Part shown: positions 1-7,642 of the stretch, in pieces
Numbering within the stretch: position 1 is the stretch's first letter
Layout: the number at the start of each line of letters is the position of its first letter
DNA from: Bacteroidota bacterium
GTDB taxonomy: Bacteria; Bacteroidota; Bacteroidia; Bacteroidales; Prolixibacteraceae
DNA length: 64,000 bases
Reading direction: 5' to 3'
Assembly: GCA_023251435.1 (NCBI GenBank)
Contig: JAHEYU010000028.1
Span: forward strand, 1-64,000
Made by a program: the position numbers and the translations under genes
The notes under the pieces: generated by a model
The model's input: the letters and a program-made list of their open reading frames with translations, nothing else
Databases searched by the model: none
Told to the model about the DNA's origin: nothing

Positions 1-1
1 C

Positions 2-451
2 GGCAAAACACAGTCGATCCGTATTGAGGCATCGTCAGGCTTAAGCGATAGTGAAATTCAGCGGATGCGCGAAGAAGCCAAAGCCAACGAAGCATCTGAC
101 AAAGCTGCCCGTGAAAAAGTTGACAAACTGAACCAGGCTGACAGTCTGATCTTCCAGACCGAAAAACAGTTGAAAGAGTTTGGCGACAAATTACCAGCGG
201 ATAAAATAGCTCCGATTGAAGAAGCATTAGGCAAACTGAAAACAGCTCATGCATCACAGGATATTGCTGCTATTGATGCTGCAACAGCTGAACTTAACGC
301 TGTATTCCAGGCTGCATCGCAGGAAATGTACAATGCCCAGGCCGGTGGCGCACAGGCTGATCCGAATGCCGGACAGCAAGCCAATGCAGGCGGAAGCAAC
401 AACAAACAAGACGGCGAAGTAACTGATGTTGACTTTGAAGAAGTAAAGTAA
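2..451 (+). CDS. dnaK: DnaK (Hsp70) chaperone, C-terminal part, 5' end outside window
   Basis: This is the end of the ATP-dependent chaperone DnaK. The frame is open from base 2 with no start codon needed. The text [18 protein letters not shown] is the conserved end of the beta-sandwich substrate-binding domain. A helical lid follows, then a Gly/Asn/Gln-rich tail, and the protein ends in DVDFEEVK, close to the EEVD-like acidic end of bacterial DnaK. The ATPase domain lies upstream of the window. A strong hairpin with a T tract about 50 bases downstream ends the transcript. Identity is secure; only the truncation by the window edge limits the call. Confidence 0.95.
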   Translation, partial: GKTQSIRIEASSGLSDSEIQRMREEAKANEASDKAAREKVDKLNQADSLIFQTEKQLKEFGDKLPADKIAPIEEALGKLKTAHASQDIAAIDAATAELNAVFQAASQEMYNAQAGGAQADPNAGQQANAGGSNNKQDGEVTDVDFEEVK

Positions 452-502
452 AAAAAGTTTGAAGACTGTAGTCGAAAGACCGTAGTACCAAATAGATATT
501 TA

Positions 503-533
503 AAGCCCTGCCGGATTCCCGGCGGGGCTTTTT
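503..533 (+). terminator. Rho-independent terminator after dnaK
   Basis: A 12-bp GC-rich stem (503-514 with 519-530, one G-T pair) closes a 4-base loop and is followed by a run of T. It sits 52 bases after the dnaK stop and very likely ends that transcript. Confidence 0.88.
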
Positions 534-581
534 GCACTCTGGCAGTGCAATTTTTGTAAAAATATGCACTCAATTAGTGCA
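532..581. repeat. Two tandem TGCACT-N5-AGTGCA hairpins
   Basis: Directly after the dnaK terminator, TTGCACT/AGTGCAA (532-538, 544-550) forms a 7-bp stem with 5-base loop followed by TTTTT. A second copy, TGCACT/AGTGCA (565-570, 576-581), lies 32-33 bases on. The shared arms show local duplication. They may be back-up terminators or binding half-sites; the sequence does not decide. Confidence 0.55.
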
Positions 582-700
582 AATACAAGGTATTGATCAA
601 GCTTTTATCGTGAAAGATGACATTGAACTTGGATATTTGAACACTATACCACTCTGGCAATTTGGTTTAACCTACTGATTGTGAAAAGCGTCCTATCTTT

Positions 701-762
701 ACTTCCTGATTTAACCCCATTTCACTTCCTGATTTGGCAGCGTTTTACTTCCTGGTTTGGCA
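701..762. repeat. Three-copy 23-bp direct repeat (ACTTCCTGATTTGGCA unit)
   Basis: Near-identical 13-16 base units start at 701, 724 and 747, exactly 23 bases apart. A weaker related string, CTGGCAATTTGGTTTAA, lies near 654. The surrounding 600-770 stretch has no gene. Multiple short direct repeats of about this size are typical of the termini of IS21-family elements, so this may be a solo end left by a lost element. That origin is inference; no transposase is present here. Confidence 0.5.
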
Positions 763-774
763 AATCTCACTTGT

Positions 775-1239
775 TTATTTCAACTCTTTCCGGTAACAAA
801 TGCTGTCTTCCATGCCAACATATTGCCCGTAGTTTTCGGTGAGCGAATAGCCGGCGCGCTCGTACAGGTGATGGGCTTCCACCTGGCGGCGGCCGGTTTC
901 GAGCACCGAAGCTGTGAAACCTTCTTCAACTGCCCAATTCTCCAATTCCTGAAGCATTTGTGCAGCCAATTGTTTTCCGCGCATTTCAGGAAAAACAAAC
1001 ATGCGCTTGATTTCCACAGCGCTTTCGTTAAACTTCTTGAAACATCCGCAGCCAACGGGTTTGCCTTCAGCATAAATTACAACGGCATGTTTGATGTTGT
1101 CAATTTTATTGTATCGGTCGTATTGCCGCTGAACATCGCCGTTTCGTATATTTAGATCTGCGTCGAGCGCGTCGACAAGATTCCTGAAAACCGGATTATC
1201 GCTGTTGGTGCGAACAATTTCTATTGAATGAGCTTGCAT
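775..1239 (-). CDS. GNAT family N-acetyltransferase
   Basis: About 154 residues with the GNAT fold. The acetyl-CoA pyrophosphate loop is seen in VEIKRMFVFPEMRGKQLAAQML (R/Q-x-x-G-x-A form, here RGKQLA). A late motif follows in ETGRRQVEAHHLYERAGY, where the Tyr and Gly close the active site. The family moves acetyl from acetyl-CoA to an amine; the substrate cannot be told. The reading frame extends to 1317, but the internal ATG at 1239 starts the conserved part and leaves room for promoters between this gene and the divergent gene at 1358. It is a single gene with no operon partner. Confidence 0.8.
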   Translation of the reverse strand: MQAHSIEIVRTNSDNPVFRNLVDALDADLNIRNGDVQRQYDRYNKIDNIKHAVVIYAEGKPVGCGCFKKFNESAVEIKRMFVFPEMRGKQLAAQMLQELENWAVEEGFTASVLETGRRQVEAHHLYERAGYSLTENYGQYVGMEDSICYRKELK

Positions 1240-1326
1240 ATCATTTATTTTTTCGGGCTTAAAAATAGACATAAAAAGCTTCGCCGAAAGTGGAATTTCG
1301 AAATCCATTCCGGCCAAATAAATCTG

Positions 1327-1334
1327 TAACTTTG
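1327..1334 (+). promoter_or_regulatory. Bacteroidota-type -7 box (TAACTTTG)
   Basis: This is a perfect TAnnTTTG match 23 bases before the ATG at 1358. It implies that the ATG at 1334, which overlaps the box, is not the start of the MORN-repeat gene. Confidence 0.55.
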
Positions 1335-1357
1335 TGCTGAATAAATACAGAGAAGAT

Positions 1358-2158
1358 ATGCGTGTACTGGTGATTTATTTTTTGTTCCTGATTTCAGGAA
1401 ATATTACGGCCCAAAATGCGATTAATCAAATGGATGCACAGGGGAGGAAACAGGGTTTCTGGACAAAAAAAGATACCGACGGAAAATTATTATATCAGGC
1501 AACTTTTAAAGACGATAAGCCGGTGGGCGAGATGAAGCGTTTTCACCCCAACGGAAAAATAAAAGCGGTACTGAATTTTATTGATGGCAGCGAACTTTCG
1601 GATGTCAGCCTGTACAACGAAAAAGGCCTTATAATTGCGCAGGGCAAATACATCGGGCAGTTAAAAACCGGAGAATGGAGCTACTTCCAGGATTCGAAAA
1701 TTATATCGACTGAGACTTATTTAAGCGGTCAAAAAAGCGGAATTTCCAAACGATTCTACAAAACCGGCGAATTGCTCGAAGAGTCGAACTGGCAAAATGA
1801 TCAATTGCACGGGGTTTACCGGTCTTATTTTCAGGATGGAAAGCCAAATCTGGAATGCAGTTATTCTGCAGGAAAACGGAACGGATCGTTTAAAACCTGG
1901 TTCCCCAATGGATCTCCTGAACTTGATGCATTTTATACTGACGATGTGCGCGATCTGGATTGGAAATATTTCGATGAGGCTGAAAAACTCCGTTATGTGC
2001 TGAAATACAAACTCGACGAGTTGCTAAATCCTGAAGTTCAGGATAGTATTGACAGGCAAAAGTCTGATATATTACAAATGAAAGACGAAAATATTCCTGA
2101 TCCGGAAAAATTTATACAGGATCCGGCAGAATATATGCGCTTGATGAGAATCCGTTAA
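1358..2158 (+). CDS. Exported MORN-variant repeat protein (YwqK-like)
   Basis: About 266 residues. An N-terminal hydrophobic segment (MRVLVIYFLFLISGNITAQ) looks like a signal peptide. It is followed by about seven repeats of the type G-x-W-x-x-Y/F...G-x-x-x-G, such as KTGEWSYFQDSKIISTETY and LHGVYRSYFQDGKPNLECSY. These are the short MORN_2 repeats of the family often named YwqK antitoxin in databases. That name rests on weak evidence and no toxin is adjacent. A structural or cell-envelope role is likelier. The start was taken at 1358 because of the signal peptide and the promoter box upstream. The S8 protease gene follows 10 bases downstream, probably as one transcript. Confidence 0.72.
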   Translation: MRVLVIYFLFLISGNITAQNAINQMDAQGRKQGFWTKKDTDGKLLYQATFKDDKPVGEMKRFHPNGKIKAVLNFIDGSELSDVSLYNEKGLIIAQGKYIGQLKTGEWSYFQDSKIISTETYLSGQKSGISKRFYKTGELLEESNWQNDQLHGVYRSYFQDGKPNLECSYSAGKRNGSFKTWFPNGSPELDAFYTDDVRDLDWKYFDEAEKLRYVLKYKLDELLNPEVQDSIDRQKSDILQMKDENIPDPEKFIQDPAEYMRLMRIR

Positions 2159-2168
2159 ACGAATAGTT

Positions 2169-3806
2169 ATGAAACGAGTGCTGCTACTTTTATTGGTTTT
2201 TGTGCTGGTCGGTTTTCAATCGTTTGCCCAAAGTACGCTCAAAAGTTACTATTGGGTGCAACTTACCGACAAAAAAGGAACACCCTACCAAATCAGCAGT
2301 CCTGAAGCATTTTTGTCGCAACGGGCCCTCGACAGGAGAGCCAGGCAGCACATTGCCATCGACGAAACCGATTTGCCTGTTTCTCCGGTTTATCTTGATA
2401 GCCTCAAAAAGCGCGGACTACAAATTTTACATACCTCAAGATGGTTAAACGGAGCAACTGTCGGAACAGCAGACACTGCCCTGATGCGAAAAATTGCAGG
2501 TTTGCCGTTTGTCTCATCGGTTCAGTTAACACGACCGGCAAGTGCATTGAAGTCGGCCACAAGTAAGTTCAGCAATGAAGAATTGAATGCTGAAATCGAT
2601 CCTTCAACCTATGGAATTGCCATTACACAATTGACTCAGCTTAACGGACAATACCTGCACAATCAGGGTTTCAGGGGAAAAGGAATACAGGTAGCTGTTC
2701 TCGATGCCGGATTCTGGCATGTGAATCAAATTGTTGCTTTCGATAGTCTTCGTCTGACCAAAAGAATACTTGGAACCCGCGATTTTGTTGATCCTGGTTC
2801 AGATATTTATCAGCAACACACGCACGGTATGAGTGTTCTTTCGTGCATGGGCGGCAACCTTCCCGGAAAACTTATTGGCACGGCACCCGATGCTTCGTAT
2901 TTTTTAATCCGTACAGAGAAAGATCCTACCGAATATCTGATTGAAGAAGATAACTGGGTGGCAGGAGCCGAATTGGCTGACAGCGTGGGTGTTGATGTTA
3001 TAAATTCATCGCTGGGTTATGGTGAATTTGACGACCCCGCAATGGATCATTTGTACAGCGATTTGAATGGTAAAAAGACCCGGATAACCCAGGCTGCCAA
3101 TATGGCTTTCAGTAAAGGCATTCTTGTTTTCAACAGCGCCGGGAACGAAGGAGCCGGAGGAATTAAAGCTCCGTCAGATGGCGAAAATGTGATTGCAGTG
3201 GCGGCAGTCGATAAAAATGGAGTTCGGGCCTCATTCAGTTCGGTGGGACCGGCTTATGGCGGAGCAGTAAAACCCAATGTGGCAGCGATGGGAGCTTCAA
3301 CTTTTTTGGTGACCAGTGGTGGTGCATTGTGGTATTCAAGCGGAACCTCCTTTTCTTCGCCGGTTTTGGCAGGAATGGGAGCCTGTTTGCTGCAAGCCAA
3401 TCCGTATGCAAATGTAAAGCAGGTAAAAATGGCCATAGAGCAAAGCGGGCATCAATACAGTAAACCCGATTCGCTGCTTGGTTACGGCATTCCCGATTTC
3501 GGAAAGGCTGATAAGTATCTGAAAGTAAATAGTATGCCGAATCATTCCACTCGTAATTCATGGTTTGTTTCGCCCAATCCGTTCAGCGATTATCTTCTCA
3601 TTAAAAATATTAATCCGGGCTTTGTTGAAGATTGTCTGATCAGCATCTTCAATCTTCAGGGAATTCAGCTCTGGCAATCAACATTCAAAACTTCAGAACA
3701 AATTTTACTGAATAATCTTTCTATCTTGCCCAACGGTTTTCTAATCCTGACAATCCGTTCAGGAGGAAAGGAAGAGCGGTTTAAACTGATTAAAACGGCA
3801 CAATGA
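2169..3806 (+). CDS. S8 subtilisin-like serine protease with T9SS sorting domain
   Basis: 545 residues. A signal peptide (residues 1-20, ending SFAQ) precedes an N-terminal prodomain-like region. The peptidase S8 domain carries the full triad: D179 in VAVLDAG, H219 in HTHGMSV and S394 in SSGTSFSSP, plus the oxyanion Asn N326 in SAGNEG. The last 80 residues (SWFVSPNPFSDYL onward, ending in a basic FKLIKTAQ) match the type A C-terminal sorting domain of the type IX secretion system, so the enzyme is exported to the surface or medium. It lies 10 bases after the MORN-repeat gene. Proteins of this layout are common secreted peptidases in Bacteroidota; the native substrate is unknown. Confidence 0.9.
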   Translation: MKRVLLLLLVFVLVGFQSFAQSTLKSYYWVQLTDKKGTPYQISSPEAFLSQRALDRRARQHIAIDETDLPVSPVYLDSLKKRGLQILHTSRWLNGATVGTADTALMRKIAGLPFVSSVQLTRPASALKSATSKFSNEELNAEIDPSTYGIAITQLTQLNGQYLHNQGFRGKGIQVAVLDAGFWHVNQIVAFDSLRLTKRILGTRDFVDPGSDIYQQHTHGMSVLSCMGGNLPGKLIGTAPDASYFLIRTEKDPTEYLIEEDNWVAGAELADSVGVDVINSSLGYGEFDDPAMDHLYSDLNGKKTRITQAANMAFSKGILVFNSAGNEGAGGIKAPSDGENVIAVAAVDKNGVRASFSSVGPAYGGAVKPNVAAMGASTFLVTSGGALWYSSGTSFSSPVLAGMGACLLQANPYANVKQVKMAIEQSGHQYSKPDSLLGYGIPDFGKADKYLKVNSMPNHSTRNSWFVSPNPFSDYLLIKNINPGFVEDCLISIFNLQGIQLWQSTFKTSEQILLNNLSILPNGFLILTIRSGGKEERFKLIKTAQ

Positions 3807-3837
3807 TGAGTGATCAGTCGCAGTTGGCAAATAAAAT

Positions 3838-3900
3838 GATACGGGTTTCGCGTTACGAGTTGCGAAACTTTTAACCTGTAACCCGAAACCCGCAACTAAA
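3838..3900. repeat. Intergenic inverted repeat, ACCCGAAACCCG family
   Basis: GGGTTTCGCGTTACGAGTT and CTGTAACCCGAAACCCGCAA form an imperfect hairpin just before xseA. A relative of this element is fused into the 3' end of aroB (48650-48719). The likely mobility and function are unknown. Confidence 0.5.
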
Positions 3901-3905
3901 AAAAA

Positions 3906-5357
3906 ATGAACGACCAACAATTTTCACTATTCGAGCTTCAGCGACAGGTAAAAGGTAGTCTTGATGATACTTTTTCGATGCCAGTTTGGGTGAAAGCCGA
4001 AATCAGTGAAATGACCGTGAATCGCAGCGGGCATTGTTATCTCGATCTGGTAGAAACCGAAACAGGCACAGATAATGTAATTGCCCGTTGCCGCGCCACC
4101 ATCTGGTCGTACACTTTCCGAATGCTCAAACCATATTTTGAAACTACTACCGGACAGGTTTTTACTGAAGGGTTGAAAGTATTGCTGCAAGCCAAAGTCG
4201 AATACCACGAGGTGTATGGTTTTAGCTTGAATATTCGTGACATCGATCCGGTTTATACGCTGGGCGATCTGGCCAGGCAACGGCGCGAAATCATCCGCAG
4301 ACTGCAGGAAGATGGCGTTTTTGAAATGAACAAAGAGCTGGAATTGCCATTGGTTTCGCAACGGATAGCCATCATTTCATCGCCAACAGCTGCTGGCTTG
4401 CAGGATTTTTTAGATCAGTTGCACAACAACCCTCATCAGTTCGTTTTTTACACCAAACTTTTTCCGGCGGTGATGCAGGGCAACGAAGCTCCGAGAAGTA
4501 TCACCAACGCGCTCGACCAGATTTACGAATACGAAGACTGGTTTGATGTAGTGGTAATTATTCGTGGTGGTGGCGCGCAAATCGATCTGGCCTGTTTCGA
4601 TCAGTACGAACTGGCATTCAATGTGGCGCAATTCCCACTTCCGGTAGTTACCGGTATTGGCCATGATAAAGACGATACCGTAATTGATATGGTCGCACAC
4701 ACCCGCATGAAAACGCCCACCGCGGTAGCCGAATTCCTGATTTCGGGCGCCTTGCAATTTTCGCAGCAATTAAGCGAACTCGAAAAGCACTTTACCGAAC
4801 TGATTACCGATCAGCTCGAAGAAAATAAAAATCGTTTGAACGATGCAGCCGACCAGTTGAGTTTGCTCATCAAACAAATGATTGCAAAACAAACAAACAG
4901 ATTGGACATTGCCCGTATTCACCTGGCAAACCGGTCGGCAGCTTTCCTTAAAAGCCAGTTTTCGGAGTTGAAACAATTAACTTCCACCACAAAAAACCAG
5001 ACCAACAGGTTTGTTGCCCGCCAAAACCAACTGCTTATCCAATCGGGTAATAAGTTGAATTACACCTTCAGGGAACAAGTGATAAACAACAAAAACCTGC
5101 TGAAACAATATCAGAAACTTATTAAAATACGAAGTCTCGAATCTATCCGGACAGAAAAGAAAAACTTAAACCTGATTCAGGAAAAGCTTCGGCTGATTGA
5201 TCCTCAGAACATTTTGAAACGCGGATATTCGCTGACCTTAATGAATGGGAAGATTCTTAAATCGGTACAATTGATTAAAGAAGGCGATCGGCTCGAAACG
5301 CAGTTGCGCGATGGAAAGATTGAGAGCACAGTAGAAAAGACAATAAAAAGCGAATAA
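3906..5357 (+). CDS. xseA: Exodeoxyribonuclease VII large subunit
   Basis: 483 residues. An N-terminal OB-fold (about 10-105, FSLFELQRQVKGSLDDTF, VWVKAEISE) precedes the catalytic domain (about 125-340, ISSPTAAGLQDFLDQL, VVIIRGGGAQIDLACFD, PVVTGIGHDKDDTVIDMVAH) and a long coiled-coil C-terminal part. The complex degrades single-stranded DNA to oligonucleotides in the cytoplasm and needs several copies of the small XseB subunit. No xseB follows: gmk starts 6 bases after the stop. The small subunit must be encoded elsewhere or be overlooked. The two genes likely share a transcript. Confidence 0.93.
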   Translation: MNDQQFSLFELQRQVKGSLDDTFSMPVWVKAEISEMTVNRSGHCYLDLVETETGTDNVIARCRATIWSYTFRMLKPYFETTTGQVFTEGLKVLLQAKVEYHEVYGFSLNIRDIDPVYTLGDLARQRREIIRRLQEDGVFEMNKELELPLVSQRIAIISSPTAAGLQDFLDQLHNNPHQFVFYTKLFPAVMQGNEAPRSITNALDQIYEYEDWFDVVVIIRGGGAQIDLACFDQYELAFNVAQFPLPVVTGIGHDKDDTVIDMVAHTRMKTPTAVAEFLISGALQFSQQLSELEKHFTELITDQLEENKNRLNDAADQLSLLIKQMIAKQTNRLDIARIHLANRSAAFLKSQFSELKQLTSTTKNQTNRFVARQNQLLIQSGNKLNYTFREQVINNKNLLKQYQKLIKIRSLESIRTEKKNLNLIQEKLRLIDPQNILKRGYSLTLMNGKILKSVQLIKEGDRLETQLRDGKIESTVEKTIKSE

Positions 5358-5362
5358 AAATT

Positions 5363-5932
5363 ATGCACGGAAAACTTATCATATTTTCGGCACCTTCGGG
5401 TGCTGGTAAAACAACCATTGTACGGCACCTGCTCGACCGGGATTTGAATCTTGAATTCTCCATATCGGCCACAAGTCGCGGAATGCGGCACACCGAAACC
5501 AACGGGAAAGACTATTATTTCCTAACGCCGGAAGAATTCAGAAATAAAATTGACAACAATGAATTTCTGGAATGGGAAGAAGTTTATCAGGGAACTTACT
5601 ACGGAACGTTGAAATCGGAAGTCGAACGAATTCGCTCTGCCGGGAAGAATGTTATTTTTGACGTGGATGTGGTTGGCGGATGCAACATCAAAAAATACTA
5701 TGGCAACGAAGCTTTGGCTGTTTTCGTGCAACCTCCTTCGGTGGAGGAATTGCGCAACCGGCTGGTTTCACGCTCGACCGACGCGTTGGATGTGATTGAA
5801 AAACGGGTGGCAAAAGCCGAATACGAATTGACTTTTTCCAGTCAGTTTGACCGGATTATTGTAAATGAAGATCTTGCAAAAGCTTTTGAAGAAGCAGAAA
5901 AGTGCATTCGTGAGTTTATAGCAGTAAAATAG
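5363..5932 (+). CDS. gmk: Guanylate kinase
   Basis: 189 residues, the usual size. The P-loop is SGAGKT (12-17), followed by the GMP-binding stretch (SATSRGMRHTETNGKDYYF) and the lid region. It phosphorylates GMP to GDP with ATP. It sits 6 bases after xseA and about 90 bases before nadD, with a REP-like hairpin in the second gap. The grouping gmk-nadD is common in Bacteroidota. Confidence 0.95.
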   Translation: MHGKLIIFSAPSGAGKTTIVRHLLDRDLNLEFSISATSRGMRHTETNGKDYYFLTPEEFRNKIDNNEFLEWEEVYQGTYYGTLKSEVERIRSAGKNVIFDVDVVGGCNIKKYYGNEALAVFVQPPSVEELRNRLVSRSTDALDVIEKRVAKAEYELTFSSQFDRIIVNEDLAKAFEEAEKCIREFIAVK

Positions 5933-5939
5933 ATAACTT

Positions 5940-6003
5940 GTCATGCTGAACTGGTTTCAGCATCTCTCTAATTATGGAGACCCTGAAACGAGTTCATGGT
6001 GAC
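5940..6003. repeat. REP-like imperfect hairpin between gmk and nadD
   Basis: GTCATGCTGAACTGGTTTCAG at the left and CTGAAACGAGTTCATGGTGAC at the right form a 27-bp imperfect stem around a short loop. The word TCATGCTGAAC..GTTTCAGCATCTC is of a kind seen as a dispersed intergenic repeat in many bacteria. Confidence 0.6.
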
Positions 6004-6020
6004 TTTAAAAACACAGGATA

Positions 6021-6599
6021 ATGATTAAAACCGGACTCTACTTTGGCTCTTTCAACCCAATCCACGTCGGACACATGGCAATTGCCAATTTTATGGTCGA
6101 ATACACCGATATCGATCAGCTTTGGTTTGTGGTGAGTCCGCAAAATCCATTAAAAAAGAAGAAGACACTGCTCGACGATTATCAGCGGTTGGAGCTTGTA
6201 AACCGCGCTATTGGCGACGATCTTCGATTCAGGGCCTCCAAAGTTGAGTTCAATCTGCCCAAGCCGTCTTATACAATCGACACGCTGGCTTACCTGACTG
6301 AAAAATATCCGACGCACCAGTTTTTTATCCTGATGGGTACCGACAATCTGGATAACATTCACAAATGGAAAAATGCCGATGTTCTGCTGGCAAATTACGA
6401 TATCATTGTGTATCCGCGACCGGGATTCAAACCCGATACTGCCGTGAAGTATCCACGCGTGCAGGTTGCCAACGCCCCGCTCATGGAGATTTCGTCCACT
6501 TTTATCCGCGAATCGATCAAAGCAGGCAAGGATATTCGCCATTTTCTTCCGTATCGTGCCTGGGACTATTTGCAGCAAATGAATTTTTATAAAAAGTAA
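6021..6599 (+). CDS. nadD: Nicotinate-nucleotide adenylyltransferase
   Basis: 192 residues, normal length. The nucleotidyltransferase signature GSFNPIHVGH occupies residues 9-18, and the second motif ISSTFIRE lies near the C-terminus. MGTDNLDNIHKWKN is typical of NadD. The enzyme joins nicotinate mononucleotide to ATP-derived AMP, giving deamido-NAD in NAD biosynthesis. Confidence 0.94.
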   Translation: MIKTGLYFGSFNPIHVGHMAIANFMVEYTDIDQLWFVVSPQNPLKKKKTLLDDYQRLELVNRAIGDDLRFRASKVEFNLPKPSYTIDTLAYLTEKYPTHQFFILMGTDNLDNIHKWKNADVLLANYDIIVYPRPGFKPDTAVKYPRVQVANAPLMEISSTFIRESIKAGKDIRHFLPYRAWDYLQQMNFYKK

Positions 6600-6795
6600 A
6601 AAGAGTTTCGAAGCATGAGTCTGGAATGGCGAATAAAAAGACAATCGCGAAGGTTATTCAACCATGTCATTTTTATCATTCATAACTCAAAATCCTGCTT
6701 ACCAGTTGAACCTGTGAGAGATGCTTTCTGAGCTTGTCGAAGTAAGGTTACTAGGCTCATCGAAGTAACCGTCAGCTAATTACTGGCGGGGCAGT
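6600..6795. other. Gene-free stretch with partial repeat words
   Basis: No reading frame of interest. It contains CTGAGCTTGTCGAAG and a second CTCATCGAAG 28 bases on, with GGTTAC/GTAACC able to pair. These resemble degenerate dispersed intergenic repeats. No RNA gene is recognised. Confidence 0.4.
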
Positions 6796-7083
6796 CTATA
6801 GAATGCTATTTAAATCTTGTCTTCCAATAATTGCCATTATTTCAACTGTACCATTCTCTATTCTGTAATATATACTGTCAACCCCACAAACACACCGTCG
6901 ATATCCTTTTTTTATATAATCGACAGATTCAAACGAAAATGGTCGTTGAGCAATAATGTCAAAATAATCAAAAAAAGCATCGAAGTATTTATCAGCCAGG
7001 GTTATTCCAAACTTTTCAACTCCGTAATGATGAATTCTTATCAAGTCTTCCTTAGCTTCATTACTTAATCTATATTTGGCCAT
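6796..7083 (-). CDS. parE: ParE/RelE-superfamily toxin
   Basis: 95 residues. The fold pattern is YRLSNEAKEDLIRIHHYGVEKFG at the start, then RPFSFESVDYIKKGYRRCVCGVDSIYYRI and a C-terminal VEIMAIIGRQD, all as in ParE-type toxins (gyrase poisons in characterised members). The ATG at 7083 is preferred over the TTG three bases upstream. It overlaps the antitoxin gene by 14 bases, so the pair is translated as one unit. All core strands seem intact, so the toxin is probably functional. Confidence 0.85.
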   Translation of the reverse strand: MAKYRLSNEAKEDLIRIHHYGVEKFGITLADKYFDAFFDYFDIIAQRPFSFESVDYIKKGYRRCVCGVDSIYYRIENGTVEIMAIIGRQDLNSIL

Positions 7084-7315
7084 CAAGTAAAGACTTTGAT
7101 TGTTTTAAAATTTGTTCTTTTGTTTCATTGGTAAATCCGTTAGCTTCCGATTTATTTAATTTCGCTCTAATCCAATCAGCTTGAGCTTGTTGGTTTCGAG
7201 CCTGTCTGATCAAATCATTGACAAGTTCACTTTTGCTGGAATATTCTTCGCTATTTACTTGTGCTTTTAACCATTCATCATTTGGTTTCGTTAATGATAT
7301 ACTTTGTCTTGCCAT
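7070..7315 (-). CDS. parD: ParD-like ribbon-helix-helix antitoxin
   Basis: 81 residues. The N-terminal ribbon-helix-helix (MARQSISLTKPNDEWLKAQV, EYSSKSELVNDLIRQAR) binds DNA. The polar C-terminal half would wrap the ParE toxin encoded immediately downstream. It is first in the operon and likely represses its own promoter, whose -7 box is seen 18 bases upstream. Confidence 0.87.
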   Translation of the reverse strand: MARQSISLTKPNDEWLKAQVNSEEYSSKSELVNDLIRQARNQQAQADWIRAKLNKSEANGFTNETKEQILKQSKSLLDGQI

Positions 7316-7332
7316 AATATTAAGTTTTGATG

Positions 7333-7340
7333 CAAATATA
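7333..7340 (-). promoter_or_regulatory. -7 box of parDE (TATATTTG on minus strand)
   Basis: Reads TATATTTG on the minus strand, a full TAnnTTTG match, 18 bases before the parD ATG. No clear -33 TTTG was seen. Confidence 0.45.
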
Positions 7341-7415
7341 CACCAAAATGAATCATCTGAAAATCCTTTTTCGAAACATTGTGTACCCTCTTTTTATACG
7401 AAATCTTCGTGAGGC

Positions 7416-7445
7416 TTGTAGCTCATCCAGATATTTCTATATTTG
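7416..7445 (+). promoter_or_regulatory. Promoter of the molybdopterin operon
   Basis: A -7 box TATATTTG (7438-7445) has a -33 TTG (7416-7418) with a 19-base spacer. Transcription would start near 7452, exactly at the edge of the Moco riboswitch fold that follows. Confidence 0.65.
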
Positions 7446-7454
7446 CATACGTAT

Positions 7455-7585
7455 TAAAACTCCGAGTTTTAGAAGCTAAGTACCCAGTATATGTTTCTAA
7501 AACCGATGGGTTGAAAGCGGAAACGCTTCAGCCTCCCGATTTCTGCAGTAGCGGAAAGACTTTGGAAAGGAGCAGCAACTCACCT
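7455..7585 (+). ncRNA. Moco (molybdenum cofactor) riboswitch
   Basis: The leader of the molybdopterin operon carries the hallmarks of the Moco RNA motif. There is a 9-bp stem (7466-7474 with 7495-7503). A hairpin capped by a GAAA tetraloop follows (TTGAAAGCG/CGCTTCA, 7511-7530). Next comes the near-invariant block GCCTCCCG (7531-7538), then GGAAAGG (7564-7570) and CAACTC. The E. coli moaA leader has the same order, CGCCTCCCG...GGAAAGG...CAAC. CTCC (7460-7463) can pair with GGAG (7569-7572) as the closing stem. About 58 bases separate it from the first start codon at 7643. The ligand in this family is Moco, or the tungsten cofactor in variants with a reduced third stem. Whether expression is switched on or off cannot be read. 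Confidence 0.85.
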
Positions 7586-7642
7586 CTTTATTGGTTTGTC
7601 TGCAATGCTTTCTTCCCCCGATAAATTTTGAAAGGCATTAGC

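Noticed and set aside
247-573. Minus-strand frames opposite the end of dnaK
   Set aside because: They mirror the Gly/Ala-rich coding strand and have no domain pattern; shadows of dnaK.
757-1155. Plus-strand frame over the GNAT gene
   Set aside because: No recognisable domain; the opposite strand carries the acetyltransferase motifs.
6600-6795. CTGAGCTTGTCGAAG words considered as a CRISPR-like array
   Set aside because: Only two imperfect copies with irregular spacing and no spacers.
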